DNA of 5,531 bases from assembly GCA_010027105.1 (NCBI GenBank), contig RGVT01000188.1, positions 1-5,531 on the forward strand. Reading direction: 5' to 3'. Positions 1 through 5,531 of the stretch are shown one piece after another; position 1 is the first letter of the stretch; every line of letters begins with the position of its first letter. Under the pieces are notes generated by a model, which had not been told where the DNA came from, searched no databases, and saw only the letters and a program-made list of their open reading frames with translations. This DNA is from Planctomycetia bacterium (GTDB lineage Bacteria > Planctomycetota > Planctomycetia > Pirellulales > UBA1268). Position numbers and translations under genes: made by a program.

Positions 1-294
<294 letters not shown>

Positions 295-323
295 GCAACG
301 CGGAGACAACGGAACCACGATCG

Positions 324-352
324 AGTGTAGTCGAGCCCGTGATGAGTCACAA
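324..352 (-). promoter_or_regulatory. Candidate sigma70-type promoter for the PLP-enzyme gene
   Basis: On the minus strand a -35-like TTGTGA (352 to 347) is followed, after exactly 17 bases, by a -10-like TACACT (329 to 324). Each matches its consensus at 4 of 6 positions and the spacing is optimal. Transcription would start near 317, leaving a leader of roughly 23 nt before the ATG at 294. This is a consensus match read by eye. Confidence 0.45.
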
Positions 353-381
353 GGAACGGATGTCCGGCCTGATCGTCGCGC

Positions 382-411
382 TCGACGGCCGCGCGGCGCC
401 ACCGCTACACT
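382..411 (+). promoter_or_regulatory. Candidate promoter for the propeller/SDR genes
   Basis: TCGACG (382-387) and TACACT (406-411) are separated by 18 bases, each matching the -35/-10 consensus at 4 of 6 positions. Transcription would start near 418, which gives a leader of about 48 nt to the ATG at 466 and only about 15 nt to the alternative GTG at 433. The -10 hexamer is the same TACACT as in the divergent promoter about 80 bases away. The -35 is weak and falls in GC-rich sequence where chance matches occur. Confidence 0.3.
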
Positions 412-465
412 CCGCACGATCGGCGCGGCATCGTGCCGTCGTCTTCTTCGTTGGACAACCGTGTC

Positions 466-2163
466 ATGCGCGCCACTCGACGGCCCCCCACGATCGCCTC
501 ATCGGCAAAGCGGCCGCTCTGGCCGCCGCGGCGGGTGCTCGTGTCGCTCGCGTCGCTCGCTGCCGCAACCGTGCTCGTGCGGGCGGGGATGCTCGAGCCG
601 GTCGTGGGCGACATCGTCGACCAGGCGGTGCGAAACATCATCACGCTGATTCTCTGTTTTTCGGCGCTCGTGTCGCTCTTGCTCTGGTTCGTGCGCGAGA
701 GCGGGCATCCCACCTGGCTCAAGCAGATGGTGTCCGGCGGGCTGCTGGGGCTCGTCGTGGTGGCCGCGGGAGTGCTGCGGATCGAACGGGTGTCCGGAGA
801 TCTCGTGCCCGAGTTCGCCTGGCGCTGGGCGCCCTCGCGCGACAGGCTGCTCGCGGCGAAGCCGGCCGCTGCGTCCGCGGCGGACGCGGCTCCCTGGGAA
901 GCGACCCCCGACGACTTTCCCCGGTTTCTCGGGCCCGCGGGCGACCTCGGCCTCGGCGGCCCGGCGCTCGACGCCGACTGGGACGCCCGGCCGCCCAAGG
1001 AACTCTGGCGGCGGCCGATCGGCGCGGGCTGGAGCGGGTTCGTGACCTGCGGCGGGCATGCCGTCACGCTCGAGCAGCGCGGCGACGACGAGGTCGTGGC
1101 GTGCTATGCGCTGGCGACGGGCGAGCCCGAGTGGGCCGTGAGCGTCGCGACGCGGCACGAGACGGTGCTCGGCGGCGTGGGGCCGCGCTCCACGCCCGCG
1201 ATCCGCGACGGCGTCGTGTTTTCGACGGGCGCCACCGGCTGGCTGCACGCCATCGACGGGGCGACCGGCCGCGTGCTCTGGAGGAAGGAGGTCGTGGCCG
1301 ACCTCGGGATCGATCCGATTGCCCACGCCGCCGCCGTCTCCTGGGGCCGCGCGGGCTCGCCGCTCGTCACCGGCGACGTCGTGATCGTGCCCGGCGGCGG
1401 GCCGCGCAGCGTGGAGCCGAAATCCGTGTCGCTCGCAGCGTACGACCGTGCGACGGGGGAGCGCCGCTGGACTGCCGGCGACGAGCAGATCAGTTTCACG
1501 ACGCCCTTGATCGCGTCGCTGGGGAGCCGGGAGGCGATCGTCAGCGTGAACGAGGCGCGGGTCGTGGCCTACGATCCGGCCACGCGCGAGATCGTCTGGC
1601 AGTTCGACTGGCCGGGGCACTCCAACTCCGATGCCAGTTGCTCGCAGGCCGTCGTGCTCGACGATCGCCGCGTGTTCATCTCGAAGGGCTATGGCATCGG
1701 GGCGGCGCTGTTCGAACTGGGCGATGCGGCCGCCGCGACGCCCTGGACGCTCCGCGAGGCCTGGCATGAAACCGGCAGCCTGAAGACGAAGTTCACGAAC
1801 GTCGTCGTTCATGACGGCCACGCCTACGGGCTCTCCGACGGCATCCTCGAATGCCTGCGGCTCGCCGACGGCAAGCGCATGTGGAAGGGCGGCCGCTACG
1901 GCCAGGGGCAGGTGCTCCGCGTGGGAAACCTCCTGCTCGTGCAGGCCGAGTCGGGCGAGGTGGTGCTCGTCGATGCCTCGCCGGCGAAGCACGCCGTGCG
2001 CGGGCGGCTCGCGGCGCTCCGCGGCCAGACGTGGAACAATCTCTGCCTGTCCGGCCGGCGGCTGCTCGTGCGGAACGCCGAGGAGGCGGCCTGCTATGAA
2101 CTCCCGGTTCTGACGACCGACGTCGCCGCTGGCATCGCTCCAGCCCTGGGCCCCGCACGATGA
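466..2163 (+). CDS. Membrane-anchored PQQ-like beta-propeller repeat protein (BamB-like)
   Basis: A 565-residue protein. A basic N-terminus is followed by three hydrophobic segments at about residues 23-42, 57-76 and 89-106, then a polar linker and, from 'FPRFLGP' at about 151, a propeller domain to the C-terminus. Blade-ending PQQ-like repeats of the form aromatic/Ala-x-(D)-x-ATG-xxxW occur at about 213-223 (CYALATGEPEW), 262-272 (AIDGATGRVLW), 325-335 (AYDRATGERRW), 368-378 (AYDPATREIVW) and 463-473 (CLRLADGKRMW). These repeats typify BamB-like and quinoprotein-like scaffolds. I see no adjacent Cys pair or other hallmark of a true PQQ dehydrogenase, so a structural or binding role outside the cytoplasmic membrane is more likely than catalysis. 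Substrate and partner are unknown. I chose ATG 466 over an in-frame GTG at 433 because it is the stronger start codon and lies at a plausible distance from the candidate promoter; neither has a clear ribosome binding site. Its stop overlaps the next gene's start (ATGA), implying translational coupling. Confidence 0.85.
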   Translation: MRATRRPPTIASSAKRPLWPPRRVLVSLASLAAATVLVRAGMLEPVVGDIVDQAVRNIITLILCFSALVSLLLWFVRESGHPTWLKQMVSGGLLGLVVVAAGVLRIERVSGDLVPEFAWRWAPSRDRLLAAKPAAASAADAAPWEATPDDFPRFLGPAGDLGLGGPALDADWDARPPKELWRRPIGAGWSGFVTCGGHAVTLEQRGDDEVVACYALATGEPEWAVSVATRHETVLGGVGPRSTPAIRDGVVFSTGATGWLHAIDGATGRVLWRKEVVADLGIDPIAHAAAVSWGRAGSPLVTGDVVIVPGGGPRSVEPKSVSLAAYDRATGERRWTAGDEQISFTTPLIASLGSREAIVSVNEARVVAYDPATREIVWQFDWPGHSNSDASCSQAVVLDDRRVFISKGYGIGAALFELGDAAAATPWTLREAWHETGSLKTKFTNVVVHDGHAYGLSDGILECLRLADGKRMWKGGRYGQGQVLRVGNLLLVQAESGEVVLVDASPAKHAVRGRLAALRGQTWNNLCLSGRRLLVRNAEEAACYELPVLTTDVAAGIAPALGPAR

Positions 2164-2909
2164 GCGAGCTCGCCGGACGCACGGCGCTCGTCACGGGCTC
2201 GACGAGCGGCATCGGCCGCGCGGTGGCCCTGGAGCTCGCCGCCGCCGGAGCCCGCGTGGCGGTGCACGGCCGGTCGGCGGCGCATGCGGTGGAAGTCGCC
2301 GCACTGCTCGGCGACCGGCACGCGGGCACGTTTCTCGCCGACCTCGCGGACGAAGCGGCCGCGGCCGGGCTCGCGCGCGACGTCGAGGCCCGGCTGCCTG
2401 ACGTGAGCATCGTGGCGCTCGTGGCCGGGGCCGACGTACTGACGGGGGCCGCGGCGAAGTGGCCGTTCGAGAAGAAGCTCGAGGCGTTGCTCGCCGTGGA
2501 CGTGGCGGCCACGATGCAGCTCGCGCGATCGCTCGGCGCGTGGATGGCCGGCCGCGATGGCGGCACGATCGTCACGATCGGCTGGGATCAGGCCGACGTG
2601 GGCATGGAGGGCGACAGCGGCCAGCTCTTCGCCGCCTCGAAGGGGGCCGTGATGGCCTTTTCGAAGAGCCTCGCGCGGTCGCTCGCCCCGCAGGTGCGCG
2701 TCAACTGCGTGGCCCCGGGCTGGATCAAGACGGCCTGGGGCGAGCATGCGAGCGAGGCCTGGCAGAAGCGGGCCGTGCGCGAAAGCATGCTCGGTCGCTG
2801 GGGCACGCCGGAAGACGTCGCCGCCGCGATCCGCTGGCTCGCGGGGCCCGACGCCGCGTTCATCACGGGGCAGGTCGTGAACGTCAACGGCGGCTTCCGC
2901 CGCGCCTGA
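2160..2909 (+). CDS. Classical-type SDR family protein with non-canonical active site
   Basis: A 249-residue protein of the usual length for classical SDRs. The Rossmann dinucleotide motif TGSTSGIG is intact at residues 13-20, and 'VAVHGRS' (33-39), with Arg38 after the second strand, suggests NADP(H) preference. The C-terminal half is typical: 'VRVNCVAPGWIKT' (179-191), 'GRWGTPEDVAAAIRWLAG' (212-229), 'ITGQVVNVNGGF' (235-246). The active site is odd. The YxxxK motif reads F157-A-A-S-K161, the catalytic Ser region reads 'TIGWDQ' (139-144) with no Ser, the helix-4 Asn is Asp114, and the NNAG motif is reduced to 'LVAGA' (87-91). By family knowledge the catalytic Tyr donates or accepts the proton in carbonyl/alcohol chemistry, so ordinary oxidoreductase activity is doubtful. 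It could be a nucleotide-binding regulator or use other chemistry. The ATG overlaps the stop of the propeller gene by 4 bases, so it is very probably cotranslated with it. No pathway can be assigned. Confidence 0.88.
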   Translation: MSELAGRTALVTGSTSGIGRAVALELAAAGARVAVHGRSAAHAVEVAALLGDRHAGTFLADLADEAAAAGLARDVEARLPDVSIVALVAGADVLTGAAAKWPFEKKLEALLAVDVAATMQLARSLGAWMAGRDGGTIVTIGWDQADVGMEGDSGQLFAASKGAVMAFSKSLARSLAPQVRVNCVAPGWIKTAWGEHASEAWQKRAVRESMLGRWGTPEDVAAAIRWLAGPDAAFITGQVVNVNGGFRRA

Positions 2910-2919
2910 CCTATCGTAG

Positions 2920-2937
2920 GACAGGCTTCAGCCTGTC
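2920..2937. repeat. Palindromic element just after the SDR gene
   Basis: GACAGGCT and AGCCTGTC form an 8-bp perfect inverted repeat around a central TC. As RNA it would more realistically form a 7-bp stem with a TTCA tetraloop. It begins 10 bases after the SDR stop codon, so it could protect or end the transcript, but only a C/T-rich stretch without a T run follows, so it is not a standard intrinsic terminator. From memory, similar GACAGGCT-type palindromes are common between genes in planctomycete genomes; that is recollection, not a search result. Confidence 0.6.
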
Positions 2938-3005
2938 ATGCCCCCCTCTCTAAACGGCTTCAGCCTGTCATGCCCCCCTCTCTAAACGGCTTCAGCCTGT
3001 CATGC
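2924..3005. repeat. 32-bp direct tandem repeat, about 2.5 copies
   Basis: The 32-base unit consists of GGCTTCAGCCTGTCATG (17 bases) plus CCCCCCTCTCTAAAC (15 bases). Copies run 2924-2955 and 2956-2987, and a partial copy covers 2988-3005. The copies are identical. Each carries the core of the palindrome at 2920-2937, but only the first has the flanking ACA that completes it; copies 2 and 3 keep only GGCT/AGCC. This indicates tandem duplication of one palindromic element with its downstream flank, recent enough to leave no differences. Confidence 0.9.
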
Positions 3006-3226
3006 TCCTGATAGGCACCCGCAATCGGAGCCGGCGGTAGGCATGCTCGACTCCGGTCGTGTTGAGAGTACGGAACTCGTGGGCCTTGATCAGACGCCGA
3101 TAGTCCTCAACGACTCCCTTCGTCTGCGCGTGCCCACCGACCGTCTCCGCCGAAAGTTCCCCGCGCCTACGAGTGAGGGAGGGTCGGGGCGACCCCGAGC
3201 CGGGTTGGGCAGGTTGATGCAAAACT
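3006..3226. other. Unassigned convergent intergenic sequence between the SDR gene and pabA
   Basis: Together with the repeats before it, this makes a 317-base stretch (2910-3226) without a recognisable gene. Short frames are open on both strands (for example minus strand 3243 to 2992, 83 codons, and plus strand 3043-3237, 64 codons), but their translations are Arg/Pro-rich, overlap each other, run into the tandem repeat or the pabA 3' end, and match no family I know. The block appears somewhat less GC-rich than the genes around it and sits beside duplicated sequence, so it may be a dispersed repeat or a decayed insertion. I cannot identify a transposase or terminal repeats. Confidence 0.5.
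3184..3198 (-). terminator. Possible weak terminator hairpin downstream of pabA
   Basis: TCGGGG (3184-3189) and CCCCGA (3193-3198) form a 6-bp GC-rich stem with a 3-base loop, 28 bases beyond the pabA stop on its transcribed strand. A T run does not follow, so a rho-independent terminator is not supported beyond the hairpin itself. Such short GC stems arise easily by chance in this composition. Confidence 0.2.
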
Positions 3227-3889
3227 TCAGAACGTGACGACACGCTCGGCGGCAGAATCGTCGTGTGAACGTGTCGGCAGCAGTTGCGATTCGATCGTCG
3301 GGATGTCGGCGCGGTGCGGGATGCCGGCGAGGTCGAGGAAGTTGGCGAGCAGGCGGAAGCCGGCGGGGGTGAGGATCGATTCGGGGTGAAACTGCACGCC
3401 GTAGAGTCCGTCGGCCGCGTGCTCGAGCGCCATCACCGTGCCGTCGTCGTCGCGGGCGGTGACGGCGATGCCGGGGGGCAGCGTGGCAGGATCGACGACG
3501 AGGGAGTGGTAGCGGGCGGCTGTCAGCGGGCTGTCGATGCCCGCGAAGAGATTGACGCCGTCGTGGTGCACCCGGCTCGTGCGGCCGTGGACGGGCTCGC
3601 GGGCGCGCACGACCGCCGCCCCGAGCGCCGCGGCGATCGCCTGGTGACCGAGGCACACGCCGAGGATCGGCACCCGGCCCCGGAAGGCCTGCACCGCCGC
3701 GATCGAGCAACCCGCCTCCGCGGGCGTGCAGGGGCCGGGCGAGATCACGATCGCCCGCGGGGAGAGGCCAGCGATGCCGGCGACGTCGAGGGCGTGGCTC
3801 GGGCGGACGACCGTTGTGACCCCCAGCAGCTCGATGTAGCGGGCGAGGTTGAAGACGAAACTGTCGCGGTTGTCGACGACGAGGATCAT
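3227..3889 (-). CDS. pabA: Aminodeoxychorismate synthase glutamine amidotransferase subunit (class I GATase)
   Basis: A 220-residue class I glutamine amidotransferase that releases ammonia from glutamine for its partner PabB. The N-terminal 'ILVVDNRDSFVFNL' (2-15), the 'ISPGPCTPAEAG' loop (49-60), the nucleophile Cys79 in 'GVCLGHQAI', 'VHGRTSRVHHDG' (100-111), 'RYHSL' (126-130) and 'GVQFHPES' with His168 and Glu170 complete the Cys-His-Glu triad. The subunit also serves anthranilate synthase in many bacteria, so dual TrpG/PabA use is possible; the pabB gene immediately upstream supports the PabA role. Homologues usually end near residue 190. Here about 30 extra residues (to 'ERVVTF') follow, ending where the unassigned block begins. 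The ATG is 7 nt from a long hairpin and no Shine-Dalgarno is visible, so initiation may depend on that structure or on ribosomes arriving from pabB. Confidence 0.93.
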   Translation of the reverse strand: MILVVDNRDSFVFNLARYIELLGVTTVVRPSHALDVAGIAGLSPRAIVISPGPCTPAEAGCSIAAVQAFRGRVPILGVCLGHQAIAAALGAAVVRAREPVHGRTSRVHHDGVNLFAGIDSPLTAARYHSLVVDPATLPPGIAVTARDDDGTVMALEHAADGLYGVQFHPESILTPAGFRLLANFLDLAGIPHRADIPTIESQLLPTRSHDDSAAERVVTF

Positions 3890-3896
3890 GATCGGG

Positions 3897-3947
3897 GAAA
3901 AAGGTGACCGTCACCATGTGCCGCAAATGGTGACTGTCACCTTTTTC
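3897..3947. repeat. Double palindrome in the pabB-pabA gap (REP-like or terminator-like)
   Basis: Arms 3897-3917 and 3927-3947 are inverted copies that pair at 20 of 21 positions (the only mismatch is C3909 against T3935) around a 9-base loop, GTGCCGCAA. Each arm is itself a near-palindrome, GGTGACNGTCACC, at 3903-3915 and 3929-3941, with centres 26 bp apart. The outer ends are A5 on one side and T5 on the other, so in either direction the transcript gives a strong stem ending in a short U run, the form of a bidirectional intrinsic terminator. It occupies nearly the whole 57-base gap: one end touches the last base of the pabB stop codon and the other lies 7 bases before the pabA ATG. Alternatives are a REP-type mobile palindrome or paired sites for a dimeric DNA-binding protein. 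Confidence 0.85.
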
Positions 3948-5227
3948 TAGCACGACGCGCGTGAGGCCGCGAACGAGTCGAGCACGCGGAGCATGCCCTC
4001 CGCCTTGTGGAGCGATTCGGCGTGCTCGGCCGCCGGATCGCTCGCCGCCGTGATGCCTCCGCCGGCCGCGAACGTGAGAAGCCCGTCGGTGGCCACGAAC
4101 GTGCGGATCAGGAGATTGAAGTCGGCCGTGCCGTCGAAGCCGAGGTAGCCGAGCGAGCCGCAGTAGGCACCGCGGGCGAAGCCCTCGAGTTCCGAGATGA
4201 TCTCGCAGGCGCGGTGCTTGGGCGCCCCCGTCACGCTGCCGCCGGGGAGAGCCGCGTCGAGGGCGTCGAGCGCGGTGAGGCCGCGCCGCAGCCGCCCAGA
4301 CACGATCGACACGAGGTGCTGCACGTAGCGGTAGCGCTCGAGCCGGCAGAGGGCCTCCACACGCACGCTCTCCGGCACGCACACCCGCGAGAGATCGTTG
4401 CGCACGAGGTCGACGATCATCACGTTCTCGGCCCGGTCCTTCGCGCTCGCCCCCAGGTCGTCGCCGGCGTAGAGATCGGCCTCGGGGCTGGCGGTGATGC
4501 GGCGGGTGCCCTTGATCGGATGCATCCGCACCGTGCCGCGGGTCACCTGCAGGAACCGCTCGGGCGACATGCTCGCGATCCAGCAGGAGCCCGCGTCGAA
4601 GAATCCCGCGAACGGGGCGGCGTTGAGCGTGTGGGCTCTTGAATACAGCTCGATCGGGTCCACCTGTGCCGCCGTGGTGAACCGCTGGGCGAGGTTCACC
4701 TGAAACACGTCGCCGGCCCGCACGAACTCGACCCCGCGCCGCACCATCTCGGCATACGACTCGGGCACGTGCGTCGAAAAGACGTGCGGGTGGGTCGCGA
4801 GCGGGTGATCGGCCCGCGGTGGCGGCGGGGCTGAGGCCGCAGCCCCGATTGGCTCCGGTGCGGGGCCGGCGAGGCGCTCGAGGAGGGAGTCGAGCCGGGC
4901 GGCCGCCCGCTCGCGGCGGGCCACCGGGCCCTTCGCGGGCACGCCCTGCGAGATGATCCAGCCGCGGCCGGCGTCGTGGTCGAAGGCGACGACGACGTCG
5001 TAGACGTGGAGCGCGAGCAGCGGCACGCCCGCGGCGGGCGGCTGCGGAGCGGAAAGGCCGAGCCGGGCGAGGCCGCATTCATACGATACGAGGCCGGCGA
5101 CGCCGCCCTGAAACGGCGGCAGGGCGGGGATCGTGGCGCAGGCAAGATCAGCGAGCAGGCTCCGGAGGTTCGCGAAGGCGGAGTCGACGACCGCGGGGCC
5201 GGCGTTCGCCGGCACCACGAGCCTCAT
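3947..5227 (-). CDS. pabB: Aminodeoxychorismate synthase component I (chorismate-binding subunit)
   Basis: From ATG 5227 this encodes 426 residues of the chorismate-utilising enzyme family, aminating chorismate to 4-amino-4-deoxychorismate. Landmarks: 'PPFQGGVAGLVSYE' (37-50), 'DVFQVNLAQRF' (173-183), 'MSPERF' (220-225), 'HPIKGTRR' (236-243), 'AENVMIVDLVRNDLSRV' (266-282), 'PGGSVTGAPK' (328-337), 'GYLGFDGTADFNLLIRT' (360-376), 'AAGGGI' (387-392). Lys239 of PIKGT is the residue that distinguishes PabB from anthranilate synthase TrpE, where Ala is usual, so I prefer PabB. The partner amidotransferase follows after 57 bases. The start is uncertain. The frame stays open upstream to GTG 5440, with TTG 5338 and ATG 5413 also available, but the upstream residues show no recognisable PabB N-terminus, and starts beyond 5411 would overlap the divergent gene. 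AGGG lies 9 nt before ATG 5227. With this start about 65-70 residues common in PabB are missing. Confidence 0.9.
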   Translation of the reverse strand: MRLVVPANAGPAVVDSAFANLRSLLADLACATIPALPPFQGGVAGLVSYECGLARLGLSAPQPPAAGVPLLALHVYDVVVAFDHDAGRGWIISQGVPAKGPVARRERAAARLDSLLERLAGPAPEPIGAAASAPPPPRADHPLATHPHVFSTHVPESYAEMVRRGVEFVRAGDVFQVNLAQRFTTAAQVDPIELYSRAHTLNAAPFAGFFDAGSCWIASMSPERFLQVTRGTVRMHPIKGTRRITASPEADLYAGDDLGASAKDRAENVMIVDLVRNDLSRVCVPESVRVEALCRLERYRYVQHLVSIVSGRLRRGLTALDALDAALPGGSVTGAPKHRACEIISELEGFARGAYCGSLGYLGFDGTADFNLLIRTFVATDGLLTFAAGGGITAASDPAAEHAESLHKAEGMLRVLDSFAASRASC

Positions 5228-5345
5228 CGCCACGAGCCCTGAGGCGATCCCGCGACACGAGGAAAGCGAGGCACCCCGGGGGAACGGGTGCCCTGGACCC
5301 GCCGCCTCCGGGATGGGTGCGTCGCGCCGGCAGGGCAATGTGGAC

Positions 5346-5375
5346 TTGACCCGGCCGATTCGGGGCCGGTACTCC
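5346..5375 (+). promoter_or_regulatory. Candidate promoter for the secreted-protein gene, with an internal dyad
   Basis: TTGACC (5346-5351, 5 of 6 to the -35 consensus) is followed after 18 bases by TACTCC (5370-5375), a poor -10 match. Transcription would begin near 5382, about 30 nt before the ATG at 5412. A 6-bp dyad, CCGGCC (5351-5356) and GGCCGG (5364-5369) around 7 bases, lies between the two boxes where an operator might sit, but such dyads are frequent by chance at this GC content. I found no convincing promoter for pabB on the other strand in 5228-5411. Confidence 0.25.
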
Positions 5376-5400
5376 TCCCGCCCCAAGGAGCCGTGTCCGC

Positions 5401-5404
5401 GGAG
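5401..5404 (+). promoter_or_regulatory. Ribosome binding site (GGAG) fixing the start at 5412
   Basis: GGAG lies 7 bases upstream of the ATG at 5412, ideal spacing. It is the clearest Shine-Dalgarno sequence in the window and is what makes the short reading frame at the right edge credible. Confidence 0.65.
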
Positions 5405-5411
5405 AAAGCCC

Positions 5412-5531
5412 ATGGCCGGAAGTCCAGACCGTTCCAGCACGTCGTCACGCCGCCGGCTGACGCAGGCCGTCCTGCGGGGGATGTGCGGGCTCGTCCTGCT
5501 CTGCCCGCTGACCGTGCTCGGCGAGGAGCGC
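5412..5531 (+). CDS. Putative secreted or membrane protein, N-terminus only (cut by window edge)
   Basis: Forty codons are open from ATG 5412 to the right edge. The start has a well-placed GGAG. The peptide has a polar, Ser-rich N-terminus, a triple Arg at residues 13-15, a hydrophobic stretch at about 24-36 (MCGLVLLCPLTVL) and then Gly37-Glu-Glu-Arg, which looks like a signal peptide with possible cleavage after Gly37. The S-R-R-R-L segment faintly resembles a twin-arginine motif. Cys25 and Cys31 lie inside the hydrophobic stretch without a proper lipobox, so a lipoprotein is not indicated. The mature domain is outside the window, so no function can be given. The gene diverges from pabB; its ATG lies in a CATG that also offers an in-frame ATG (5413) to the extended pabB frame on the other strand. 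Confidence 0.6.
   Translation, partial: MAGSPDRSSTSSRRRLTQAVLRGMCGLVLLCPLTVLGEER

Noticed and set aside
499..1992. Long open frame (497 codons) on the minus strand opposite the propeller gene, and a similar plus-strand frame 339-1769
   Set aside because: Arg/His/Ala-rich translations without motifs. They mirror the propeller gene's codon bias, as expected in GC-rich DNA, whereas the 466-2163 frame has clear repeats and TM segments.
2924..3005. CRISPR-like array (17-base repeat, 15-base spacing)
   Set aside because: The 'spacers' are identical, the units are too short and no cas gene is present. It is a simple 32-bp tandem repeat.
2992..3243. 83-codon minus-strand frame as a transposase remnant or small gene
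   Set aside because: No recognisable family, it ends inside the tandem repeat and begins inside pabA, and there is no ribosome binding site. I cannot support it as a gene or a pseudogene.
3090..5078. 662-codon minus-strand open frame spanning pabA and pabB in another phase
   Set aside because: Its translation is almost entirely Arg/Pro low-complexity, while the two other frames carry intact PabB and PabA motifs.
5224..5448. Frameshift hypothesis for the PabB N-terminus using the other minus-strand frames
   Set aside because: Neither alternative frame contains a recognisable PabB N-terminal motif, so there is no positive evidence for a frameshift.
5412..5531. Lipoprotein signal (Cys31 after LVLL)
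   Set aside because: The residues before the Cys do not fit a lipobox (a small residue is needed at -1), and the Cys lies inside the hydrophobic core and not at its end.

Overview
The window (about two thirds G+C, strong third-position GC bias in the genes) looks like chromosomal DNA from a planctomycete or a close relative. This rests on a membrane-anchored PQQ-like beta-propeller protein whose propeller is introduced by a 'FPRFLGP' segment, on the near absence of Shine-Dalgarno sequences before most genes, and on short palindromic repeats between genes. The assignment is inference from gene content; there is no rRNA or other marker gene.

Layout: (1) 1-294, minus strand: the first 98 codons of a Cys/Met-metabolism PLP-dependent enzyme (cystathionine gamma-synthase family), running off the left edge. 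(2) 295-465: a divergent promoter region with a candidate promoter on each strand. (3) 466-2909, plus strand: a two-gene unit in which a three-TM, PQQ-like beta-propeller protein overlaps a short-chain dehydrogenase/reductase (SDR) by the 4 bases ATGA. (4) 2910-3226: convergent intergenic region with a palindrome, a perfect 32-bp tandem repeat and a block of unassigned sequence. (5) 3227-5227, minus strand: pabB followed by pabA, the two halves of aminodeoxychorismate synthase (chorismate to 4-amino-4-deoxychorismate, folate pathway). They are separated by a 51-bp double palindrome. (6) 5228-5411: divergent intergenic region. (7) 5412-5531, plus strand: start of a secreted or membrane protein with a clear ribosome binding site, running off the right edge.

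PabA would release ammonia from glutamine and PabB would use it to aminate chorismate. Lys239 in PabB's PIKGT motif favours aminodeoxychorismate synthase over anthranilate synthase. The propeller/SDR pair has no assignable pathway. The points most worth a second look are the SDR, which keeps the Rossmann glycine motif and the active-site Lys but has lost the catalytic Tyr, Ser and Asn; the double palindrome that fills the pabB-pabA gap up to 7 nt before the pabA start; and the PabB N-terminus, which lacks the usual first beta-strands if the first well-placed ATG is used. I did not find a convincing new multi-gene system.
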